A stretch of DNA of 64,000 nucleotides, taken from NCBI GenBank assembly GCA_038496675.1, contig CM076667.1:16114479-16178478 (forward strand), written 5' to 3'. Position 1 is the first letter of the stretch; every line of letters begins with the position of its first letter. Under the pieces are notes generated by a model. The model saw only the letters and a program-made list of their open reading frames with translations, had not been told where the DNA came from and did no database searches. This DNA is from Rachycentron canadum. Taxonomy: Eukaryota; Chordata; Actinopteri; Carangiformes; Rachycentridae. Both the position numbers and the translations under genes were made by a program. Below are positions 49,944 through 63,700 of the stretch, piece by piece.

Positions 49944-51933
49944 CAGAATTGAAGGAAATAAAAGGACTACTTCAGATAAATTGAGTTATGTTGCAAGAAG
50001 GGAACATGACGTTGTTGATCAATTGTTGCTGCTTTTATGAAATGTGTTTGCGCTGTAATTTCACAAACTGTTTTTTCAATGAATTTCTGTTGTTGCTCAA
50101 AAATCTAAATGAATAAATGACAGTCAGAACAATCTGCGAGTGCAGTATAATATTCAGAAAATGAATGAAACATCGGTGCCGTCTGGTTCGGATTCGACTC
50201 ATACATAAGCCAATAGCTGTGAGCATGACTTTATCCTGCTTTATCCATTTATCACACAAATGCCCTGTGGGGCTGTTCCATCATATATTCTAAGTCCTGC
50301 CAAGTTTCAGAAGCAGAAAGGGCTTCCTGTGGTAGGGAGCCAACACTGGCACAGGCCTCCTGCCAGGGAGCATTGCCCTAGCGTCTCAATGCGCTCCTCC
50401 CTGCTCAGCCTGTGCATCCCAACATGGACGGCTGCTGTTCAGGAGCCAACGCCTTTTCTCCTTCTCCTTCAGCATCTCCCTCTGAATTGATTCTGTCTCA
50501 TGTATTGTGAGGGAGAAAGGCCAAGTTTTGAAAATGGAGGAAATGTATTTTAAATTATACATTAAGAGGCTTTGAATTTTTCCAAGTACACAACTGGCTT
50601 AAATTACTCAATAAATCTAGAATAATTCTAACTTAAAAGTCAATATTACAGTCAATTCCACACTGATCAGATAAAGCTGAACTGGCTGACATTGTCCACT
50701 TATTTGGTGAAGTTTACTGACATTTATGTGTGAATTTCTGCCAGCTCAGATTTGTCAGTTTCATCGCTGACTTGATGAGCTGCTAACATGAAAAAAAAGA
50801 AGGCGGCTTGAGCTTCAGCTGAGCAATTATAATTAACTTGATTATAAATAAATTGCTACAAAGTGAATGATGTCACCAGTGATTGGGTGTCAGCGTGTTC
50901 TACTGTTAATTATTCACATCATGTTTGCCCCATTTTTTTTCTCACTAAGACATCAGGAGGTGGTATTTGGGAACTACAGCTGATATAACCCAGGCGTATC
51001 AGGTAATTGCTCAGCAGCATCAGTTTGGCTGATGATGCATGTAAGACAATGCTATGCTAACAACATCATTAATGAAGAAGAGAAGTTGTTGACCAGCTGC
51101 TGCAGTTATTGACTCAGCTGTAGTTTCGCATTGGGCTTCAACTTTTGTATTGCTACTATACCAAATAATAAAAATGTTTTATTTATTCGCACTTTGTTGG
51201 GATTAAACCTGTGTACTCAAAAGCTGTAGTTTAACTGCAATTTTGATTTATGATATTGATACTGTTAATATTATAGACAAAACATAACACCCCTAAATGG
51301 TTATGATAATAAAAAGTGACTATAAATGATAAATGAATATGATGTGTGCCATTCAATCACCAGTGTGAGTTGGACCATAAAGGCTACCTTCATGACACAT
51401 GCAAGTCAGGCTCCACTTTGTATGTAGCTACACGTTTAGGTTTAGCTGGATGTATTGTAACCTAGAGCTAAGCTAGTCAAAATCTAAGTGACAGTGACGG
51501 ATGTGCAAATTTAAACCAAATTTTATCATTGCAGCAAAAAGAGAGTTCAGGATGACAATGTCATTAAAAAGCATGCCTGTCAGACTACAAATAGCGGAAA
51601 AAGAAAGTAGGAAGCATGAGATTTATGGTGAAAGGACGTAACAGTCTCTTCACAGACCTGATGTTTTCTGCTATTTTCAGTCTCTTCAGTGAGGCGGAAG
51701 CATCAGCGGACATTTAGGTTACATGCTTCATTTGTGTCGTGATTTATTTGCTAAATCTGCTCCAATTACACTTTTTTGTGATATTTTAGAGATTTTTATT
51801 TAATCCAGTCACTTTTTTTATGCACAAAATTGAAAATGTGCATAAGAGGTGGATGTAAACCCACCTAATGTCTAGGCCTGTGACATAATCAGTCTAGCTG
51901 ATGCTGCTGAGCAATGGCATATATTAGCTGTAC

Positions 51934-51974
51934 TCCTTCCTCCTCATCCTCCTCCTCCTCCTCTTCCTCCTCAG
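51934..51974. repeat. (TCC)n pyrimidine tract
   Basis: TCC-rich tract ending in an AG, also the candidate acceptor of the terminal 3' UTR exon. Confidence 0.85.
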
Positions 51975-53300
51975 GATGATACATGAACAATAGCAGGCCT
52001 CTGTCATTATTTGGAGCAATGAAGTTGTGGATATAACTAAATGTTGAATCATGTGATTCAGTGCTGTTGATAGTTTAATGGGCTGTTTCAACCAAATTGC
52101 TCATTAAGAAAGTATAAATATTTCCTTCTTAATCCCTAGTGGCATCTAGGCAAGCAGATAGTAGTGGTTTTTCTTCCACAGGTTTTGAGGTATCTTCTCC
52201 TGAGACTTGTAGCCACTCCCCTTCAATCAAGGTAATAGAAATTCAATCTGTGGTGCTTGTAGAATTCAAAATGGCATTTGAAACATTTTACAGCTTTGCT
52301 TGTTTTCAGAAACTGTGATAATTAATAATCCACACGCCTCTGTAGATATTTTTCACGATATTATTTGACCTTGAGTAGTAGAAAATGGTTCCGATGAAAA
52401 CTGGATTAATAACACAAATAATGAGTTAGTTTTGTAGTCATGTCATGTAATCTTTCAGTGCTTTCAGCACCATAAACAAAATCCCATTCTCTCCTCTTTG
52501 TGTCGTATTATTTGCACAAAAGCTGGGAAAATAAAACCATATCACCAGGGGTGAGTAAGAAAATTTACTAAATCCTTTAAAGTGGATTTATCAAAATGTG
52601 AAGGAAAAGTCAAGCTCGCACAGTTTCATAAACACACCAGTCAACCCTGGCAGTGCTGCCTGAAAAAATACATACAATACAATTAAAATAGTGACTGTCC
52701 TGCAGCTCATTCAAAATAAGTGTCTGGTGAATGATGATAATGTGTAATATTTAGCACTATTTTTGTATCCAAAAAAAACATGTTTAAAGGGAAATGGCTC
52801 TGCTACACGTTTATCTTTTCTGCTGGTAGCCTGTTATTAAATGAACAGTATGGTGATGTGTCAAAAAAAAAAAAACCTCATTGCTTTTAACTGTTGTAAT
52901 TTCACTTTAGAATATTTCTGGCTCTCACTTTTAGTTCACTGTGTAAATAGTCCTTGTTATGTTTATTTCAAATACAATAGACTAAAAAGAGAAATTTTAT
53001 TAAGTTTAAAATAACTCTGAAATAATAATGTACTGACAGTTTGTTGGAATTGTTGTGGGTTTTAACCAGAATCGTGGGGCTTGTAGAGATGTGTAACTGA
53101 CAACTGTTGTATAGAAATGTACATTTTTTTGTAAAGATATTTTTATCAAAAGGCATGTTTACTGTAACTTTGTATTTTCAGTTCATGTAAAAAAAAAAAG
53201 TATATAACTGTTGTAAGGCTAGAAAACACATTGTCGTTGTAGATAACTATTTGTGTTCTTATCAGTCTATAATAAAATGTTTGTGTCATATTTAACTAGT
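51975..53300 (+). other. ralyl: Candidate terminal 3' UTR exon of RALYL
   Basis: A long pyrimidine tract (51934-51974) ending in ctcag makes the strongest acceptor downstream of the stop codon. The following AT-rich sequence has no coding potential and ends at polyadenylation signals. It includes a Pumilio-type TGTAAATA at 52942-52949. Alternatively the whole stretch from 49619 is one long terminal exon. No transcript evidence is available. Confidence 0.4.
53271..53276 (+). terminator. Polyadenylation signal AATAAA
   Basis: Canonical hexamer in AT-rich sequence followed by T/GT-rich bases (tgtttgtgtc). It is the best-placed end for RALYL transcripts. Other AATAAA hexamers at 49957, 50112 and 51167 could give shorter 3' UTRs. 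Confidence 0.5.
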
Positions 53301-53330
53301 CAAATGTTTCAATGATCACTTTATTTTACA

Positions 53331-53336
53331 AATAAA
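53331..53336 (+). terminator. Second polyadenylation signal AATAAA
   Basis: Canonical hexamer 60 bp after the previous one. Either may be used. Confidence 0.35.
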
Positions 53337-53339
53337 CAT

Positions 53340-56300
53340 GAACTGAAGGACAAAGAAACCTTTTGACTTCATTATTAAAATGCTGTAAATAGAGACATGA
53401 TAATTACTTACAGATGTTATGTAAATATTTGGTGCATCATTAAGGCGTGCCACTTAAAAATCCATTCTCCCCATTCATTACCATGCATCTTCTTTCAATA
53501 CAAACCACCCACTTAACAATGATCTATATAGTTGATTATGCAGCACATGTGCCACAGCGCTGCCATTAAAATGAAACTTTAACAAGTGTTTGAATACATG
53601 TCAAATTAGTGTCAATCAGCAGAACACTGGACACCATAACAGCAGCTTGTCAGCTTGTGCTTTACTAATGGCACCAGCCAACTCAGCTGCCAGTAAATAT
53701 CACTGTGTAGCCTCAACTCTAAAATACTAAATGACAATTTAGCCCACCAGCAGTAGAACATTTTAACTCTTGAGTGTCTCATTTTTGACTACAAGTTGTG
53801 GTTTCTTAAGTCCAGGATTCATTGTAAATGGATTTAGTTTGTTATCCATTATTATAAATTGAACACAAATGCTGATGATGAAAGTGCATTTTAATTAATC
53901 TGGAACAATAGTGTGCACTTCCTTTGAACCAGCCTGTGTTTGAAGTCTGTCACATTACTGATGCAGATAGACTCATTATAAAACATGCATTTTCATTAGT
54001 CAAGACTGTGATGAACTACGGTGTAAAAGGTGGGAATTTGGGACATAAAAGTCACGTTTATGTCATGTTTTTGCTAAACCATAAGACCATCAATCTTGTC
54101 ACATAATAGTTTTATGTAAACCACGTAGTCCAATTCTTGTGACTTTGAATTTTTCACATAATCTGGAGGATGAGTTGTTCTACAACTACAACAGCGGAGG
54201 TTCTTTTACGTGAGATTGTTGTGTTTCTGTTTTTTTTTTTGTTTTTTTTTTGTGGTCATCTTGTTGATTTGATTTTGGCAGGGCTTTGTCGGAAAAAGAT
54301 GATGGTACTTCCTGTGACCAGTCAGGAGATACTGAAAAACACTATAAATAAGACTTAGAGACCTCTTTGACATAGGGCCTAATGTTACCTTTTTTAGACA
54401 AGTATGTTTAATGCTGAAACAAAATACTTAATACTAAAGTCAAGTTAACCATGTTAAGCCTCTGGATTATCCGCTTTTTTATTCTTAGGATAATATAACA
54501 TTGACATTTTAGAGATGCATGGATCTTACAAGACGGCATTGGGATTTGGAGTCATGTCTTGTCAGTTACATACAGTAGTTATAGCTACAGAAATGATAAT
54601 GTTGTGAATATATAAATGGTGAAAACATCAACATAGTGTCAAGTGGCCCTTGACACGCAGTCTTTGTGAAAATCCACATGCAGGAAAATGTATCCTTCTC
54701 AACAGTCAGTCAGCAGTATCAGTCATAAACGTTACAGTTATATTGATCCGTGTGGGGAAATCATTAGTGGATGCTGCTTTAAAAAGAAAAGAAGGTCAGC
54801 GTTCACGTTCAGCGCCAACACATAAGTGCCACTAGAGGTGCTGGAGAATCACTGTCATGCTTGTGGACACTTAAGGAGGACATTCAGGACATTTAAACTC
54901 ATGTCCTCTGGTCGAGCAGTCGTTTCCAAACTCATTACACTTGCCCTCAGTCAGATTAACAAACAGTCCAGTTGCTCTGCTTCGCTTGGGAACAACGTGA
55001 TTTTAAAGGCTGATGGCGACCCTTTTTAACATTGTGGAGAGGCTGTACTCGACTGTGCAAAACTCAGCATGCACAATTGGCTGACATTATCCTCTCCCTC
55101 CCTTTTCCCCAAATGACTCTCAGAACTGCGAAATGTCACAGCTGGGATGAACATTTCTCTGTAGTCTGAGTTGAAAAAAAAAAAGCAATGTCCACTGAAA
55201 TCTCTGCAAGTCATTTCAATGCGTGAGCCACAGCCTTTTCACAGTTGGACAGGATTTCTATCCCACATGGACAACCACTGTTTTGACTGTGTGAAATCGT
55301 ACCAACAACTAATCTCAAGAGCATCAGTCTAAAAGAAACACATGCAATTATTTTTAAAAAAAAATCTATTAATGTAGGATTTTTGAAAACATAAAAGGTG
55401 CTTTGGAGAAGCTCTAAAAACTAAAATCAACAGCTACTGGAATAAAAGCAAGTAATATTAGAAGCTAAAAAGCAACAACAACAACAACAACAAAAAAGCT
55501 TGTGACATTAAAGCCAATCTTTTCATAAATGACCACTGCGACTTAAAAGATGGCCTGATTTCTTGTGCATCTTATTAGCGATTCCTTCCTTGTTACAGCT
55601 ACATTAATGTCCTTGAAAGGTTTCAGTGTGTCACTTCCACTCTGTTGCCGACTCTGTAAAAAGGTAGATGGGCAGCAACAGATGGCTGATGTAAAGCCCC
55701 CCACCCTTCCAAATTTATACACAGTATAAAGGTAATGCAGTAAGGTTAATGAAGGCCAACGTTACTGCCACACACAATTAACCCGCTGTAGCAAGTCCAC
55801 CCCACCAGTGGCTGGCATGATTGCACACAGCTGTTCGTATTTAACCTATATATGAGAAAACCTTTCACCCCTGGTTAATGCACTGGAGTTTATTCATTTA
55901 TACAGAAATTACTGAAGCTTCTGAAGTGAAAAAAAAAAAAGAAAGATTTAGCCATGATAGTCAGCCTTAGGATGAAATTGACTACACAATTTTAATTCCA
56001 CTGGAGCTGTTAAAGCTTCTGCAATATTGAATTTTTTACTTTCACAGCTGTGGAAATAAAAAAATAGATTAAAATTATCGGCGGCATAGCTGCTGCTGGC
56101 CAGCTGGTCATTACTTTGATTTGGAAGGGCAGGCAACTTTGGAAAAGCGCATATATTTTTAATTTAAACAAATTTATTGCTCAGCCTGGCCCCACAGCCC
56201 ATCAACCCGCATGTGTTCACAGCAGCTGACACATTCAATTCACTTATTTTAAACTTGTCTCCCTGCATTTGGGGAATAAATTATGTGATCAGTTCGGTTT

Positions 56301-58130
56301 CAAGCTCATTGTTAGAGTTTGCGTACAGATTTGCATCTTTAAATTATCTCAGCAATGGCAACCACATGGATTACTGGCAGAGAAAATAAACATCACTCTG
56401 AGCCAAGCCGAATTTGCAGCATATTTCGAAGAAGCATTTGGGCAATAATTCATGCCCCATCTCAACTATAAAAGATGCTGAAAATATATGTACAGTACAA
56501 AAACCAAAAATACTGTATTCCATTTCAAAAAGTTCAGACACAGAGAGAGAGAGACGTAGTTGCTTTATTGCAAATATTCATTTCCCCAGCTCGCTGCACA
56601 AATCTTAATTAACATTTATATTATATTAGCTCAGGGGTGCATGATGAGCATATTCTCAAGGTTTGATTTGAAAAATATTTAAATGAATTTGCATGTGTTG
56701 CCAGTAATCTGAGTGTCAGGCTGCAAAAAGCAGAACGAGGAGGCTTTAATGTAATCAGTAGAATTATATGACAGCAGTGAAAGATGAGGTGGCGAGAGGG
56801 ACGAAGGCTAGCATTAGCCTTTAGCTGTTCACGGTGGGGAAAAAGCAGTCTCTTTGTGTGGTGGAACACACAGTTGAGGTTAAGATTTCCGGGTGATTAA
56901 TGATCACACTAATTCTAACAGTGACAATACCTGAATACATTTTATAGTATGTAGGCTACATTTCGCACTTTGGAGCGGACCGGAAGGATTTGATAGTACA
57001 TCTTCACAAATTGTTTTATTGCTGGTGCAATTTTATATGCCGATTGGATGACACTACATTGATTCAGGAGCAGTGAAGAACAATCACTTCCCCAAGCAAG
57101 TGCTGCAAAAGTCAAGTGACATCCATCAACGGGTAATTTGCGATTGAAAATACGTCACGGTGATGGATTAGGAAGGTAGAATGGAGAGCGGGTTGAATCA
57201 TAAAAGGTTAATCTTGTTAAATCTAAGTCAGAAACATACAGCTGAACAGTATGTGTGGTTTGGATTTGCAGTTTCAGCAGAAATAAAAAAAATGCCACGA
57301 ACTGAAAATCAAAAACAACGAGATAGAACGCAAGATTTGGAAGAGTGAAACAGCTCAGGAGCTTTTAAATTATACGAAAATTACATATAAACGTTAGTGC
57401 TATATTTAGGGGTTGAACAAAATAATACACCTCACTGTCCTATATCGTAGTTAAATCTTAAAATCTTATGCATCTATTTGTACATTATTTACATGTTATT
57501 TACATGTTTACTTGCTAGCAGTCTTCTTCCATGCCTTATTTACTAGTAAGTCTTGCTTTGCAGATGTATGTTGTTTTAATGTTCCCCATTTTTCTCATTT
57601 CTACATTTCTTAATTTTATATTAGCATCTGTGACCTCTGCACCATGCACCATTTAAGCAAACATTATTATTACAGTTATTATTATATTATATTCTATAAT
57701 TATATTAATATAATTATAATAATTAATAATATTATTAAAAGGCTACACTGACCCCTCACCAACAATGAAAGACACATCAGGGATATTTCTTACAAACTAA
57801 AGCCTGAAAGATTCACATTGCATGGACTCAAAAAACTGTCAGTGTTCACTGCAGGATATTTTTGAGCATTTCTGTTGCTCAGTCAAACCCTGTATATATG
57901 TCTTTTCTCTATGACCACATGTGGGCAACAGGACAAGCAGTAAATACAACATATATTATCTAGCATTCACCTGTTTACACATCTAGTAGTTGTGAGTTTT
58001 TGTTGCAATGAGAGACTGAACAACACCGGCACATTTACGAGCCATAAAACCAAAAAGAAAAATCTGCTGAAGGACAATCCTGTGCTTTTGCCATTGCAAG
58101 CAACACCGATGAATCTCATAATGGAATTAT
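53340..58130. other. Intergenic, no gene seen
   Basis: AT-rich sequence after the last polyadenylation signal. It contains only short frames, small homopolymers and the AT tract at 57660-57740. Confidence 0.55.
57660..57740. repeat. AT-only low-complexity tract
   Basis: About 80 bp almost entirely of ATT/AAT units, able to form hairpins. Confidence 0.88.
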
Positions 58131-58132
58131 TA

Positions 58133-58380
58133 TTAAAGGAGCTATATGTGAGTTTTTGCTTAATTGCTTTTCTCACCAAGATCCGTCACCAGTGCCAGAA
58201 ACCTACACCAATGTTAACTTGTTTTGCGTCTGTTTTTCCATCTTTCTCATTCTTCTGAAGTTAGCCTGCTAACCAGCTAGCTCTTGGACCACCAGTTAGA
58301 CCATACTGTGACCATATTATAACCTTTTGTACTGTAAACACAACAATGGCAGAAGCTCTTGGCAAGTGATCGTCACCAGA
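58133..58380 (+). mobile_element. Dispersed repeat A, copy 2
   Basis: Partner of the copy at 46236-46590, in the same orientation and missing part of the middle (the block matching cgtctcatcactttccgata is lacking). Non-coding. Confidence 0.7.
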
Positions 58381-59594
58381 TAGCAAGTAGCAATGAAGAC
58401 GTGGATGTAGCCCCTTTCAAATACAAGGCAGGAAAAAAAGACCCTATAGATTCACAAAACTGAATAATTAATAAACTGAAACTCAAATTAGAAAAATGGC
58501 AAAACAGTCTGTGGAAAAAGTGGAAGGAGGATGAAACATATCACCCCATGTCGTGGAAGATCTGATGGCTGGAAACAAGACAGGAGGATTCTTCATTACC
58601 TATTCAGCTGTGTGGGCTGAGTTATCCCTTCAGTTCTGCACTAATTGCTCTGAATCAATAAAACTGTTTAATCCAAAGGAAAAGTTCTCAGTCACATTCA
58701 GGGCATCATGACCTTGCAAGCCCCTTATGGAGACAAGTCACATTTATCTGTGTTTTATGCTTTCTAGACGAACACATTAGGAACCACCAGAGTTCAGAGA
58801 GAGAGAGGGGGAGAGGGTGAGACAGGCAGGCACACAGAGGGAGATAAAGGAAGAGGATACATTTTGACTGATCTCTTTTGAAGCAGCTCGGTTTTGCCGC
58901 ACGCCTCAAGGTGTCACTTCACCATTGAATCCCTTCCTTTGTGCTGCAGCAAGGCCAAGGAGGGCTTGAGGACAGCCCGAGGATGACAACACGAATGCTT
59001 CCAGGCCCCTCAGGCCACGGTTTCCCCGGCTGATAACACTGTACATGAGCAGTATCACCACATGATAAGTCTCCATGGAGACAGGCTCCTAATGGAAACA
59101 AGTCATTATGCATCTCAATAGGGAAATGATAACATAGTACAGAGAATTGTCACATTATAATTATGAGCAGCCAATGGGTAGAAAAGGAACCCTTCAGGTT
59201 TCATGACTGAACCCATTCCTGCTCCAATTATGTTCTCAAGAGGCTGCTGTCCATTCATGCACAGCCACAAATTATTGTCATTTTAGTCCCAGCTATCATA
59301 ATTATTATTTACATTGTGACAAAACATTAGAATAAGTTGAGGAGGGCAGTATGATGTCTCCAAAAGCGAGGGATGACTGTGTATTCTACACTTAATTACA
59401 GTGTGTTTGTGCACAGAATGTGGAGATTTTCCACTGATGGAGGTAAAATTAGGATGTTTTTACTTAAGTAAAAGTAGCAATACATTTAAACAAAGTTTTG
59501 TTTTTGTCTTTAATATAAAAAGTAAAAAAAAAAGTTCTGCATAAAAATGAAGAGTATTCATAATGACATTATTAACTTTTTAAAGCTGATCTTC

Positions 59595-60035
59595 TTTGGT
59601 AAGAGTGGTGACCAAGAGTGCAATGGTCATTCTGGCTGAGCTTTAGAGATCTTGTGTGGAGATGGGAGAAGCTTCAGTCAAGCATTTCAATCGGGGTTTT
59701 ATCGGACCAGAGAATCTTGTTTCTTACAGTCTGAGAGTCCCTTTGTGTGTTTTTTTGTAAGCTTTGTAAGATGAGGAGGGGCTTCTGTCTGGACACTGAG
59801 TTTGGCACTCGGTTTGGCATCTCTGGGAAGAGTCCTAGATGGTCCACACTTCATCCACTGAAGAAAGATGAAGGACTTGGGAATCTTCACTGCAGCTGGA
59901 CATTTTTTTGTAACCTTCCTCAGATCTGTGTATTATGGATTGTGAGATGATCAAGAGAAATGGGATTTGAATTATGAATACTTATTAATAACAATGTGAT
60001 ATTTCAGTTTTCCTTTGTAATTAAATTCTGTTTTG
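59595..60035. mobile_element. Scrambled Tc1/mariner-like relic
   Basis: At 59607-59670 the plus strand resembles a Tc1-like transposase gene (gtgaccaag, atggtcattctggctgagct, gtggagatgggagaa). At 59700-59800 the homology is on the minus strand: ggaccagagaatcttgtttc, gtctgagagtccctttg and ggggcttctgtctgg are the reverse complement of the part coding for a conserved region before the catalytic core. At 59930 and 59976-60013 there are end-like blocks (gaatacttatta, tgtgatatttcagtttt). The coding parts are too short and broken to be active, and the opposite orientations mark a rearranged, non-autonomous copy. Confidence 0.7.
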
Positions 60036-60325
60036 GCTTTGGGAAATTGAATGTAAATAGAGGGATTTAAACAAATGCTCCAGGCTGCAACATAAAATGT
60101 ATAAATAAGTGAAGCAGTCTGACTCCTCTGTACATTATGTGTAATAAATATCACAGCATTTTCTGAGTACTTTATATTATACACTTCCCAAGTGCCATTT
60201 CAAAAGCAAGTAATCTTTCAATCTTATCTGCACTGCCAAGGTTGGCCATATACAGACCAATGAAGGATTCACTTCTTTACTGTACTAGTCATAAATGTTC
60301 ATCATACTTTTCCCGACTTCTCCAT

Positions 60326-60625
60326 TCAAAGAAGGGAACAATAAAATGAATTTTCCTTGATCCATTCTAGCCTCTTTCCAAGGCCAAATTGGCTATTGAT
60401 CTCCGTCTCTTTGTCTATTAAGGGAGAGCCTCGCATGCCAAAATCGGTCACCACCGTGACGGCTGCCCATATCTCAATGCTGATTGATTCTGTGCAAGCT
60501 GTGGTCAGCCGGCCTAAACCAAGGTTGATTGGAGAGGGGATGAGGATGATTGTCTGGAGGTTGCTGTCAGCCCAGCAGTCGATGCACATGATCAGTAGAG
60601 CAAGAATCCACATAGACCTGATCAT
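60326..60625 (-). CDS. Unassigned frame with signal-peptide-like start
   Basis: I do not recognise this protein. Starting at the ATG at 60625 (context aaaaATGa) the frame is 99 residues. Residues 1-19 have a basic start (MIR), a hydrophobic core (WILALLIM) and a possible cleavage site after CWA, like a secretory signal. The rest is of mixed composition without repeats. A plausible acceptor on the minus strand (pyrimidine-rich, gatggcag) lies just upstream, so it could be the start of a multi-exon gene that continues toward lower coordinates. The frame simply ends at a stop and has no clear donor. The opposite strand is also open (60357-60686), which weakens the case. Confidence 0.25.
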   Translation of the reverse strand: MIRSMWILALLIMCIDCWADSNLQTIILIPSPINLGLGRLTTACTESISIEIWAAVTVVTDFGMRGSPLIDKETEINSQFGLGKRLEWIKENSFYCSLL

Positions 60626-60730
60626 TTTTGCCTCGTTTCTTTGGCTCTGGGTTACTCGCACCCTCTGTGTTTCTGCCATCAGTTGAAAAAGGAAATGGAT
60701 ACAGAGAGGAAGGTTATTCCATTCATCCAT

Positions 60731-63700
60731 TTGGAGGAACTTGATGCAATCAATACTGGCAGAGTGGAATGATGAAGCAGTGGCTAAGGCGGTGGAAAGA
60801 CTTTGGATGTGGTATTGTATAAGGAAGCAGAAGAAAAGGAAAATCCCCCACTGTGGCCCAGTGAGAGAACAACAGTCACTTTGATTGCTCTTTTCTCTGA
60901 AAGGGTTTTCAACTGTGGCTTGTGGCTTTCACTGGTTTGAATCAGAATCAATTGATTTCTAAAAATCCCTGTGAACTTACTGCCCTCTTTCTTTATTTTT
61001 ACTGTTTAGATCCAACTATTGGGTAAGTTTTGTCATGTGAGTGCAAGAGAAAAGATTTTCCAAAAATATTTTACACATGCATCTTTTTAAAGTATGGCTA
61101 CCGTTTTAGCAGCCCTCCTCCAGTACATACTCTTAAAGTGAAAAAATAAAAAAAACTAAATCCTGATTATGGGTAATGAACAAAAATCTAATCTCATACA
61201 GATATTAAATTGGTATTTTATTCACTTCCTAGATGCAGAACCATGAAATGAAATTAACTTGTGTTTGTTTGATATTGGATAATAACATCAAACCTCAATT
61301 TCATCTCACTATTAAAATTTAATGTGATTTTTTTTTTCCTGACTCAATTAAATAGTCCTGCGAGGAAGGTGGATTGCTCACACACTGTGCTTAAGTGAAA
61401 TTGAGGCACTTAGATCTTACTTGTTCTATTTAATACTACTTTCTACATGCTACAATACCTAACATTTAGAGGGACGTATGTTTCTTGACTACAGTTGCCA
61501 GTTACTGTGCTTTGGATTTTAAATATGTTACATATGATCATGTTATAAAATTGGAGCTCTAGTATATAATATGAAGTAGTTAACTAAGTAGTATTAGTTC
61601 ATTTAATATCAGCTCCAGAGGGATATTGTAATGTGGGATTCCAGCTGCTAAATACTTCTCTGTGTTCAACAGCTAGCTACTCCAGTCTGGGTGCTGGGCA
61701 GATAGGACACAGAGGATTCAACAAAGCTTATTTTGCCAGTCGATGCTGGAAACAACACACGTGTGGGTTTGTCACTCTGAATGACTAATTTCACATTAAT
61801 TTAACAATTTTTTTCTATTGTTAATATGAAAATATTTAATTGTGCATCTTTAAAACCTGGCTATTATAACTTGTTTTTCTGGGTGTTATGTGGGTGTTGT
61901 CCACAATTCATGTTTTCCCTTAAACTATTGTGTTGGAATATGTATATTCTTGTGAAACAAAGGGCTTCTCTTTATTATTCTCACATAAGCAGAAGCAAAA
62001 ACAGCTCAAACAAGAGCAATTTTAAAGTGACTGTAAAAAACTGTTATTGGGAAATGGTGCAAAGTGGGTAGACGTCGCCTTGCTCTCAACACATTCAGCA
62101 GGCGAGATGGAAAGAAAGTGTTAATGGAGTATTGAGGGTGATGGGGGGGGGGGGGCGGTTATTTAAGATTTTGTTTTGTCACCTTGAGAATAATTGTCAC
62201 AGTACAAAGCACCACACTGAGGCTAAACTGAAGAAATACAGACAAGGTCACAAACCGGAGGAGGATCAAAACAGGCAGGCAAAGCACAGAGCACATAAAA
62301 ACAATAAACTATATATGTATAAATGTAAACTAGGGCAGCAGATGGGCAAATGTGGAACAGGTGAGGAGGTGAGTGGGGAGGGGGAGCAGGTCAGTTGATT
62401 CTGCTGGTGGGCATAGGCGAGGTCAAAGGAGTGGCTGGGGTGGTACGGGCCACCCTATAATCTCATTGGCCACCCCGCCAAAGGTGGCAAGACAGTTACA
62501 CTATTAGGAAGGAGTTGACTTATACTACATTTATTGAGACAAATTTGATGGTGCAAGAGATGAGGACAAGGGTATTGGTAAGTACACTGACATCTGCTAT
62601 GTGTAGTGTCTCATATTGAAAGTTATGGGATGCTAAGAGCCACTGTCAAGTTAAATTTAAATGTTTAAATCCCACGTAGTAGTTAAGGGAAATATGGGAA
62701 GGAAGAATTATGTTTTTCTTCATGAACTGACAGCGAACACACCATGCCATGCCAGCATTTTAATGAAGACAAAATCAATACTATCAGGTCCATCACATGT
62801 ACTGTTATTATAAACTCACTGAAGCAACTTTTCCACTGGTCAAACCGCTGAGACACTGCGGCTACACTGCGCTGCTTTACACATTATTTAAATGCGCATC
62901 CATTCTCTGAGTCTCTGCCAAATCTGCCCCCCCCCTCCATTAAAAAATGTTGTAGCCCCTCCCCTGCGAGTGGGAAAGGCAGGCAGGTCTGAAATGACAG
63001 AATAATTAGAACACGTGTGCACAAACAACTAGACTGGATGGATAAAAGGATGAATGAGCATACAACCATGACAATATGTCCCCAATTACCAGCTACTAGT
63101 AAATTCTTACACAGGTTATTTCACTATGAAAAAACATTAATTACCAAATACCTTAAAAGTCTGTAGTGTTTTGAAGAACTCTGCCAACCTGCAAAATGTT
63201 TCTCTTGCTCTTGGTTTTGTAGCAAAGTGGTTGTGTCATTCATCGATGGCATGCCTGTTGAAGCAAATGGGTTGTTTCTGAAATGTCAAATGAAATGGTG
63301 CAACCTTTTGAAAGGTTAGGCATAACAAGGGAAGCCCTACTGTACAAACCCCAATGACCGACAATCAGTACGACCCCAACACGAGATTAACTTCCCTGCA
63401 AACTGATGGAAAGATAATAGAGACATCAGAATGGGAGATGACCTTAAATTGAGTCAGACGAGGCTTAATTTTAACGACAATATTAATGTCTGCTCCAAAG
63501 TATCAATAAATCATGAGTTACACTGAGGGTGGCTGCTGAATTTAAATTTTATCTCCATGCATAATTTCATTTTCCCAAACAGCTGCTCAGGGTAATGCGG
63601 AGGACTTTATGGGGAGGTGATGGAGTGAGCCCCAAAGAATCCAACGAGGGAGGTGGGATCCATGAGATGGTCTGCAGCATGCTGAATCGATTTAATTAGT

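Noticed and set aside
49931..49962. Poly-A tract followed by AATAAA as a transcript end or processed-gene tail
   Set aside because: The A run precedes the hexamer, which is the wrong order for cleavage, and no upstream intronless gene copy is seen.
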